This document shows, piece by piece, positions 58,260-64,000 of a DNA stretch of 64,000 bases. The position numbers and the translations under genes are program-made. The notes beneath the pieces are model-generated. The model made no database searches, was not told where the DNA came from, and saw nothing but the letters and a program-made list of their open reading frames with translations. This DNA comes from JAFKKS01 sp050187875 (lineage in GTDB: Bacteria; Pseudomonadota; Alphaproteobacteria; Rhizobiales; Xanthobacteraceae). The stretch is from positions 1 through 64,000 of the forward strand of contig JBFWXB010000017.1 of NCBI GenBank assembly GCA_050187875.1. Direction: 5' to 3'. Numbering within the stretch: position 1 is the first letter of the stretch; the number at the start of each line of letters is the position of its first letter.

Positions 58260-59816
58260 ATGAACGCACTGCAAGCCAAAGTCTTCGCGTTCTTGGGCAC
58301 GCCAGCCGCATACGGTGTGAAAGAGGTGCGACGGTTCGACACGCATGCCGCAGCGGTGTTCCTTGCAGGTGACCGCGCCTTCAAGGTGAAGAAGGCGGTC
58401 CGCTTTCCGTTTCTCGACTATTCGACATTGGACAAGCGAGAGGCGGCCTGCCGCACGGAACTCGACATCAACCAGCGTTTCGCGCCGATGCTGTACTTGC
58501 GCGTCGTGCCGATCACACGGGACGCGGATGGGCGCTTAGCGATCGGCGGCGATGGAGAGGTGATCGAATGGGCCGTTGAGATGCAGCGTTTCGACGAGAA
58601 CCAGACATTGGATCACGTGGCCGATCGCAGCGCTCTTGGCGACCCGACGTCGGAGAAGCTGGCCGGCATGGTCTGCGCGCTGCACGAGAAGGCGGAACCG
58701 GTGCAGGCCGAGCCTTGGATACGCGCCCTTGAACTTTACATCGGACAGAATACGGAGGCTTTCCGCGCTTGGCCCGCGGTGTTTCCGGAGGCAGCGGTCA
58801 CTGACCTCGAGGCGAAGTCGCGCGTCGCCTTCGAACGCCTGCGGCCGCTCTTGATTGAGCGTGGCAGACGGGGCTTCGTGCGGCGCGGTCATGGGGACCT
58901 GCATCTCGGTAACATCGCCATTCTAGGAGGCGAACCTGTTGCCTTCGATGCGATCGAGTTCGATCCGGTGATTGCCTCCGGAGACGTACTTTATGATCTC
59001 GCCTTTTTGCTGATGGATTTGATCAAGCGGGATGATGTCGCCGCCGCGAATTCGGTGCTGAACGTCTATATGGATGCGGTCGTCGGCTCAGCCGCCGCTA
59101 TCGAGGGGTTGGCCGCCCTGCCGTTCTTCATGTCGCTGCGCGCGGCGATCCGGGCAAAAGTCACCGCCGCAAGGCTCGATCAGGTCGAAGAGGACGCCCC
59201 GACGCTTCAGGCGTCTGCGAAGCACTACTTCAACTTGGCGCTGCGGCTCCTCGAGCCCGTCGCCCCCGTCGTGATTTGCGTCGGCGGGCTGTCCGGAACG
59301 GGCAAATCGGTCTTGGCGAAGCAATTAGCCAAATTTATCCTGCCGCTCCCGGGAGCATTGGTCCTCCGCTCCGACGCGGTCCGCAAAAGAATGTTCGGCG
59401 TTGCCGAAACCGACCGGCTTTCGTCGGCCGCCTATCAGACCGAAATATCGGCGCGCGTCTATGACGATATCGCGGCGAAACTCGCGAGGATCAGCCGCGC
59501 CGGCTATTCAATTATCGTGGACGCCGTGTTCGCGGATGCTGATACGCGCAAGGCCATGGAAGACGCGGCCCAGCGCGTGGGCGTGGAGTTTTTTGGCATT
59601 TTTCTGGTTGCGAATCTCAGCACGAGAATTCGGCGCATCGGTAACAGAGGGCCCGATGCTTCGGACGCCGACGCGCAGGTCGCGCGCAAGCAAGAGGCCT
59701 ACGACTTCGGCGCAATGACATGGGCGAAGATAGATGCGTCAGGGTCGCCGACAGACACATTGGGCCGGGTTCGTGCGGCGCTTTCCCGTCAGGGGACCAG
59801 CACGGCGGCGCCCTGA
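58260..59816 (+). CDS. Bifunctional phosphotransferase-like / P-loop kinase fusion protein
   Basis: A 518-residue two-domain protein. The first 320 residues are an aminoglycoside-phosphotransferase-like (APH) domain with R-G-H-G-D-L-H-L-G-N-I near residue 210 and A-F-D-A-I-E-F-D as catalytic and metal loops. The second is a P-loop kinase with Walker A G-G-L-S-G-T-G-K-S (about 342-350) and L-R-S-D-A-V-R. Such fusions are widespread in proteobacteria and have no proven substrate; antibiotic resistance is not implied. GGGAGTTGGGGAT before 58260 sets the start. Its 3' end overlaps the convergent dehydrogenase gene by 28 bases. Confidence 0.85.
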   Translation: MNALQAKVFAFLGTPAAYGVKEVRRFDTHAAAVFLAGDRAFKVKKAVRFPFLDYSTLDKREAACRTELDINQRFAPMLYLRVVPITRDADGRLAIGGDGEVIEWAVEMQRFDENQTLDHVADRSALGDPTSEKLAGMVCALHEKAEPVQAEPWIRALELYIGQNTEAFRAWPAVFPEAAVTDLEAKSRVAFERLRPLLIERGRRGFVRRGHGDLHLGNIAILGGEPVAFDAIEFDPVIASGDVLYDLAFLLMDLIKRDDVAAANSVLNVYMDAVVGSAAAIEGLAALPFFMSLRAAIRAKVTAARLDQVEEDAPTLQASAKHYFNLALRLLEPVAPVVICVGGLSGTGKSVLAKQLAKFILPLPGALVLRSDAVRKRMFGVAETDRLSSAAYQTEISARVYDDIAAKLARISRAGYSIIVDAVFADADTRKAMEDAAQRVGVEFFGIFLVANLSTRIRRIGNRGPDASDADAQVARKQEAYDFGAMTWAKIDASGSPTDTLGRVRAALSRQGTSTAAP

Positions 59817-60772
59817 AGCCGGCCGGCCCGCAGATCCGACAGAGCTTCATTGGCGCGATCCAGAGGATAGGGGACGGTTTCCGTCACGATCCGAGCTTCG
59901 GGGACGATCTTGAAGAACTCTAGGCCATCGCTTCGCGTGAGGTTAGCGACCGAGAGAACCTCACGCTCTTCCCACAGCAGACTGTAGGGAAAGCTCGGGA
60001 TGTTGCTCATGTGAATGCCGGCACAGACCACCCGGCCGCCCTTGCGGACCGCTTTCAGTGCGGCGGGAACGAGCGCCCCGACCGGAGCGTAGATGATTGC
60101 GCAGTCAAGCGGCTCAGGTGGGGGCTGTTCGGAGCTTCCGGCCCAGCAGGCGCCAAGCTTACGGGCGAAGGCCTGCGCCGTGGCATCGCCGCTCCGCGTG
60201 AAAGCAAAAACATCGCGTCCCTGCCAGACCGCAACCTGCGCAATGATATGCGCCGCCGCACCGAATCCATAGAGTCCGATGCGCTTTCCGTCGCCGGCAA
60301 GACGCAGGGAGCGCCAGCCGATCAGGCCGGCGCAGAGAAGCGGAGCCGTCGCAACATCGTTGTCGTCGTCGGGAAGAGGGAAGACGAAGCGTGCATCCGC
60401 GATCGTGTGCGTGGCGTAGCCGCCATCGCGGGTGTAACCGGTGAACAGAGGCGCATCGCACAGGTTTTCTCGCCCCGCGCGACAGAACGAGCACTGGCCG
60501 CAGGTCCTTCCAAGCCAGGGCACGCCGACTCGCATGCCGACCTCAAGGCTTTCAACCTCCGTCCCCATGACATCGATTTTGCCGACGATTTCGTGACCCG
60601 GAATGATCGGGAGCTTAGGGTTGGGCAATTCGCCGTCGACAACGTGCAAGTCCGTGCGGCATACGCCGCACGATCCAACTCGAACACGCACCTCGCCGGC
60701 GGCCGGACTAGGATCCGGGACCTCCGTAAGCCTCAACGGTGTTCTTGGTTCACTCAGGATCATGGCGCGCAT
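59789..60772 (-). CDS. Zinc-dependent alcohol dehydrogenase (AdhA-like)
   Basis: A 327-residue medium-chain dehydrogenase. Catalytic zinc ligands are C38, H60 and E61; structural zinc is bound by C91, C94, C97 and C105. The dinucleotide motif G-F-G-A-A-A-H is a variant of G-x-G-x-x-G. It starts inside the 3' end of a small gene (13-base overlap), so it is co-transcribed with it from the box at 61036. Such enzymes in low-oxygen islands reduce aldehydes to regenerate NAD. Confidence 0.9.
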   Translation of the reverse strand: MRAMILSEPRTPLRLTEVPDPSPAAGEVRVRVGSCGVCRTDLHVVDGELPNPKLPIIPGHEIVGKIDVMGTEVESLEVGMRVGVPWLGRTCGQCSFCRAGRENLCDAPLFTGYTRDGGYATHTIADARFVFPLPDDDNDVATAPLLCAGLIGWRSLRLAGDGKRIGLYGFGAAAHIIAQVAVWQGRDVFAFTRSGDATAQAFARKLGACWAGSSEQPPPEPLDCAIIYAPVGALVPAALKAVRKGGRVVCAGIHMSNIPSFPYSLLWEEREVLSVANLTRSDGLEFFKIVPEARIVTETVPYPLDRANEALSDLRAGRLQGAAVLVP

Positions 60773-60981
60773 GAGCCGCCCCTTGCCGCTTCTGGCCGCC
60801 AGTGGCGCCAGTGAGTTGGATGTATGTCAAGAGGCTTGCCCGACGCCGCACTGATCCATCCTGAAGGTGAACGGCGGCAGCGAGTGATCAGGCGATGCAC
60901 TTCGCCATTCTCAATCACAGCTAATTCCAGATCGCAGTCGAACGGCGCGCGCGCAATCGATTGCCAATCTGGTTCATTCAT
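60760..60981 (-). CDS. Small conserved hypothetical protein ahead of the alcohol dehydrogenase
   Basis: A 73-residue protein with the pattern W-Q-S-I-A-R-A-P-F-D-C-D-L-E-L-A-V-I and R-P-T-H-W or H-P-T-H-W-R-H-W near the end, seen in many Rhizobiales proteins of unknown role. I prefer the ATG at 60981 to the one at 61017, because the Fnr/FixK box at 61036-61049 would then sit at the right distance for a promoter (start of transcription near 61001). Confidence 0.65.
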   Translation of the reverse strand: MNEPDWQSIARAPFDCDLELAVIENGEVHRLITRCRRSPSGWISAASGKPLDIHPTHWRHWRPEAARGGSCAP

Positions 60982-61035
60982 TTCGACGGACTCATACAGA
61001 TGATATTTATTATTCAATCACGGCGCCCTCCGTCG

Positions 61036-61049
61036 TTGATCGAGGTCAA
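61036..61049. promoter_or_regulatory. Fnr/FixK-type box upstream of the small gene and alcohol dehydrogenase
   Basis: TTGA-TCGAGG-TCAA is a perfect core match. With the centre at -41.5, the minus-strand -10 falls in an AT-rich stretch (ATAATA at 61013-61008) and transcription would start near 61001. It may also act on the plus-strand LuxR-type gene 210 bases away. Confidence 0.65.
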
Positions 61050-61255
61050 GCTTTCCCGCTCGGACTCTCACTGTTTCAAACCGATACTTGGAGCATCGAA
61101 ACAACTCGCAGAATGCACGATTCCAGCCGCTGCCGTCGAACAGGATCTCGTTCTTTTCTGCTTGCGCGAGTGCGGCGGCGGTGGGTTTGACATGCCTCAA
61201 TCCGGCGCTTCAGAAGCCTGTCTATGATTTCTGCGAAGGGATGAGGAGCTACCTC

Positions 61256-62047
61256 ATGTCAACGGCTACGCCAGGTAAGGGCGTGGCAGCTGGTCAGCTT
61301 GCGATCGACGCAATCATCTTTCTACGGGCTAGTTGCAGCATGAATCGTCCTGTTCCGCTGCTCGTGATTGCGCCCGACGAACTCTCACGAATGGGGCTGC
61401 TCCGCATTCTCTCCGGCTCCCGCTACAAGCGGATCGCAGCCTATTCTGCTTGGGATGAGGCGGTCGCTGCCGGAAAATCGATTCCGGCATTGGTGATTCT
61501 GATTTTGAGCGGAACGACAACGGACCCAATCGCGGTTGCTGCTCAAGTTGGCCCGATGGTCGCGCAATCAAAGGTCGTTGTCCTTGCAGATCATTTGGAC
61601 GCTAAGCTTGTCAGGGCTGCGATCTGTGCTGGCGCGGCGGCCTACTTGCCGCGTTCCGTTTCGACAGATGCTCTCATGCAAACGCTTGAGCTTGTGCTTG
61701 AGGGCGAGGTCCTATTCCCCGCGTCAGTCGCACGCGAGGCCCTTCTCTGCAAGCAGACGGGGTCGATAACAACAAATACCAGTAGCCCTGAACGCACAAT
61801 CGCCGATGACCGCGTGAGCCGCTTGTCATCACGCGAGGTCGAGATTCTAAAACGGCTCGTGCATGGCGCTTCGAATAAGCAGATCAGTCGAGAACTCAAC
61901 ATTTCGGACACGACCGTCAAGGTTCATGTGAAAGCGGTCCTCCGCAAGCTCGGGCTTCGCAATCGTACGCAAGCAGCCGTCTGGGGCGCCGACAACCTGT
62001 CGAATGAATTACTCGTGCTTCTTGTGAAGGACACGGACCATGACTAA
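61256..62047 (+). CDS. LuxR/NarL-family regulator with atypical receiver domain
   Basis: A 263-residue protein. The C-terminal LuxR helix-turn-helix reads LSSREVEILKRLVHG, then N-K-Q-I-S-R-E-L-N-I-S-D-T-T-V-K-V-H-V-K. The N-terminal half looks like a receiver, but the phospho-acceptor Asp is missing (A-L-V-I-L-I-L-S-G), so ordinary phosphorylation is unlikely. GAGGAG ahead of the ATG at 61256 supports this start; an ATG at 61340 would give 235 residues, closer to the family length. It overlaps phaC by eight bases, so it may regulate PHA metabolism. Confidence 0.82.
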   Translation: MSTATPGKGVAAGQLAIDAIIFLRASCSMNRPVPLLVIAPDELSRMGLLRILSGSRYKRIAAYSAWDEAVAAGKSIPALVILILSGTTTDPIAVAAQVGPMVAQSKVVVLADHLDAKLVRAAICAGAAAYLPRSVSTDALMQTLELVLEGEVLFPASVAREALLCKQTGSITTNTSSPERTIADDRVSRLSSREVEILKRLVHGASNKQISRELNISDTTVKVHVKAVLRKLGLRNRTQAAVWGADNLSNELLVLLVKDTDHD

Positions 62048-63908
62048 GCGCCATGCTTCCTTTTCGACCGCCCCGATCGTTACTGCCGTCCCGTCGGAAG
62101 AGACGCGCGGCGAGGTTCGTCCGCTGAAGGGTGCGCGGCAACAAAAGTTCAGTAGTCTTGCACCCGACCACGATTCCTATTCTGTCAGCGCATTTTCCGA
62201 CGTCATTGACCGCGCGACCCACGCGGCCGCGGCGCGCTTGACGTTTGGGCTATCTCCTGCGGCGATGATCGAGGCCTACGTCGATTGGGTCATCCACCTT
62301 ACATTTTCGCCGGGTAAGCAGTTGCAGCTCGGCGATAAAGCGTTCCGAAAGATGCTCCGATTTGCAAATTATGTCAGCCGCTGCTCCACGCAGCGCGACA
62401 ATGTCGGACCCTGCATTGAGCCGCTGCCCCAGGACAAGCGATTTGCGGGAGAGGAATGGCAGAGATGGCCATTCAATATTGTGCATCAGGCCTTTCTGCT
62501 GCAGCAGCAATGGTGGCACAACGCCACGACTGATATTCGCGGTGTTACGCGCCAGCATGAGGACATCGTCTCGTTCGTAGCGAGGCAATGGTTGGATATG
62601 GTCGCACCTTCCAACTTCTTGCTCACGAATCCAAAGGCACTGCAGATCACATTCGAAACGGGCGGGGCCAACCTTGTACGTGGCTTTCAGAATTTCATGC
62701 AGGATTGGGAGCGCGCGGCCACGGGCCGGCGGCCGATCGGCGCGGAAAATTTCCAACCTGGAAAGGGCGTAGCGGTCACGTCGGGAAAAGTGATCTACCG
62801 CAACCGACTAATCGAGCTCATTCAGTATGCACCGACAACCGACATGGTCCGGCCGGAACCGATCCTGATCATCCCAGCCTGGATCATGAAGTACTACATC
62901 CTCGATCTTTCGCCGAACAATTCGATGGTAAAGCATCTGGTCGAGCAAGGTTTCACCGTCTTCATGATCTCCTGGAAGAATCCGGGGCCGGAGGATCGTG
63001 ATCTTGATCTTGAAGACTACCGTCGGGAAGGGATCATGGCGGCACTCAATTGCGTGAATGCCGTTTGTCCCGAGCGCAACGTCCATACTGTTGGCTATTG
63101 TCTCGGCGGAACGCTGCTTGCAATCGCTGCTGCTGCGATGGCGCGTGACGACGACACGCGGCTTCAAACGATGACTCTCCTCGCGGCGCAAACGGATTTC
63201 ACCGAAGCGGGCGAACTCATGCTGTTCATCAATGAGAGCCAGCTCTCGTTCCTTGAAGACATGATGTGGGAGCAGGGCTTTCTCGACGCGCGGCAAATGG
63301 CCGGGGCATTCCAGATGCTTCGATCCAACGACATGATCTGGTCGCGCTTGACGCGCCACTATCTACTGGGCGAGCGCACGCCCATGAACGATCTCATGGC
63401 GTGGAACGCCGACGCCACACGCATGCCTTATCGCATGCATTCGCAATATCTGCGGAATCTGTTCTTCAACAACGATCTCGCCGAGGGGCGGTTTGCGGCA
63501 GCAGGCTCGCCGATTGCGCTCTCGGATATCCGTGTACCCATCTTCGCGGTGGGCACACTTCAAGACCATGTCGCGCCCTGGCGTTCAACCTACAAACTCA
63601 ACCTGCTCACCGGCAGCGATGTGACTTACGTTCTCGCGAGCGGAGGCCACAATGTCGGCATTGTCGCTCCGCCGGATGAAATGGGGCGCAATTTCCAGGT
63701 CATGCACCGGCGCCATGACGAGCCTTACGTCGATCCCGAAGCCTACGGGGAGCGCGCGCAGCAAAAACCCGGATCATGGTGGCCGGAATGGTTTGCCTGG
63801 CTTGGCGCTCAGTCTGGAAAGATGATACCGCCGCCAGCTATGGGCATGCCCGGCCAGCACTTGAGAGCGCTCCCCGACGCGCCAGGGCGATACGTGCTCC
63901 AGGACTGA
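62040..63908 (+). CDS. phaC: Class I poly(3-hydroxyalkanoate) synthase PhaC
   Basis: A 622-residue polymerase that links 3-hydroxyacyl-CoA units into storage polyester. The nucleophile is C354 in the lipase-like G-Y-C-L-G-G; Asp in G-T-L-Q-D-H-V-A-P-W and His in S-G-G-H-N-V-G complete the triad. N-terminal family region S-P-A-A-M-I-E-A-Y-V-D-W is present. Normal class I length. No phaA, phaB or phasin is in the window. Coupling to a LuxR-type gene and the surrounding low-oxygen genes suggests polymer synthesis as an electron sink. Confidence 0.93.
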   Translation: MTKRHASFSTAPIVTAVPSEETRGEVRPLKGARQQKFSSLAPDHDSYSVSAFSDVIDRATHAAAARLTFGLSPAAMIEAYVDWVIHLTFSPGKQLQLGDKAFRKMLRFANYVSRCSTQRDNVGPCIEPLPQDKRFAGEEWQRWPFNIVHQAFLLQQQWWHNATTDIRGVTRQHEDIVSFVARQWLDMVAPSNFLLTNPKALQITFETGGANLVRGFQNFMQDWERAATGRRPIGAENFQPGKGVAVTSGKVIYRNRLIELIQYAPTTDMVRPEPILIIPAWIMKYYILDLSPNNSMVKHLVEQGFTVFMISWKNPGPEDRDLDLEDYRREGIMAALNCVNAVCPERNVHTVGYCLGGTLLAIAAAAMARDDDTRLQTMTLLAAQTDFTEAGELMLFINESQLSFLEDMMWEQGFLDARQMAGAFQMLRSNDMIWSRLTRHYLLGERTPMNDLMAWNADATRMPYRMHSQYLRNLFFNNDLAEGRFAAAGSPIALSDIRVPIFAVGTLQDHVAPWRSTYKLNLLTGSDVTYVLASGGHNVGIVAPPDEMGRNFQVMHRRHDEPYVDPEAYGERAQQKPGSWWPEWFAWLGAQSGKMIPPPAMGMPGQHLRALPDAPGRYVLQD

Positions 63909-63919
63909 CGAGCCTTTCC

Positions 63920-64000
63920 ATGTCGTCGAGCGTTTCAGGCTCTTTCTGGCGACAGCGCGTTGAATCTCTCTATCCCCAATATGGGACAGGCGCCGATGGC
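63920..64000 (+). CDS. Possible start of a gene cut by the window end
   Basis: An ATG at 63920, 11 bases after the phaC stop, opens a frame that stays open to the window edge (27 codons, starting M-S-S-S-V-S-G-S-F-W). The ribosome site is weak and the fragment is too short to name. Confidence 0.3.
   Translation, partial: MSSSVSGSFWRQRVESLYPQYGTGADG

Noticed and set aside
58260..59816. Aminoglycoside resistance gene
   Set aside because: The APH-like domain is fused to a P-loop kinase, an arrangement common in non-resistant proteobacteria and of unknown substrate.
61018..61200. 60-codon frame on the minus strand upstream of the small gene
   Set aside because: It contains the perfect Fnr/FixK box and a promoter-like AT-rich end, has no ribosome site and matches no family.

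Overview
The window is a GC-rich alphaproteobacterial chromosome segment. The gene families (FixK/Fnr-type regulator, host-attachment protein, a Rhizobiales-type sox cluster, class I PHA synthase, many ABC importers) point to Hyphomicrobiales, near Bradyrhizobium, Rhodopseudomonas or Xanthobacteraceae; the species cannot be fixed from sequence alone. I saw no tRNA, rRNA, CRISPR array or intact insertion sequence.

Layout. (1) 1-3031: the end of an amino-acid ABC permease and two different class V PLP enzymes. (2) 3260-12072: two complete phosphonate-type ABC importers (PhnD-PhnC-PhnE-PhnE) facing away from each other around a DeoR-type regulator, followed by a class IIA HAD phosphatase. (3) 12169-16456: a Ugp/Mal-type carbohydrate importer on the minus strand. 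(4) 16698-24429: a LacI regulator divergent from a sulfonate-type ABC importer and three dehydrogenases matching HpsN, HpsO and HpsP of 2,3-dihydroxypropane-1-sulfonate catabolism; a perfect palindromic operator lies between. (5) 24830-32219: a type I secretion island made of a right-handed beta-helix protein (the likely cargo), an exporter with a degenerate C39 domain, a membrane fusion protein and a Sel1-repeat protein. (6) 32284-35469: a minus-strand group of poorly known periplasmic proteins (Cys-rich, DsrE-like, TAXI binding protein, Cys-motif coiled-coil protein). (7) 35701-44874: thiosulfate oxidation, with a persulfide-sensor-like ArsR repressor and a SoxH-like hydrolase facing soxC-D-X-Y-Z-A-K-B, two more DsrE-like proteins and a GlcG/HbpS protein. 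(8) 44883-45044: remnant of an HlyD gene. (9) 45255-49726: a copper-handling operon (His-rich protein, lipoprotein, TolC-type lipoprotein, multicopper oxidase, cupredoxin, CusF-like protein). (10) 49969-51363: an amidase. (11) 51433-63908: a low-oxygen/stress island with cytochrome b561, beta-CASP hydrolase, a truncated thymidine phosphorylase, host-attachment protein, Crp/Fnr regulator, universal stress protein, kinase fusion, alcohol dehydrogenase, LuxR-type regulator and PHA synthase.

How it works together. Regions 2-4 form a bank of importers for phosphorus-, carbohydrate- and sulfonate-type solutes, each beside its own regulator. The sulfonate module could feed sulfur to the Sox system, although the C-S lyase needed to link them is not in this window. 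In region 11, three perfect TTGA-N6-TCAA sites and one near match lie in promoter positions, so I read that island as a FixK/Fnr regulon.

The least-described parts are the type I secretion island with its beta-helix cargo and region 6.
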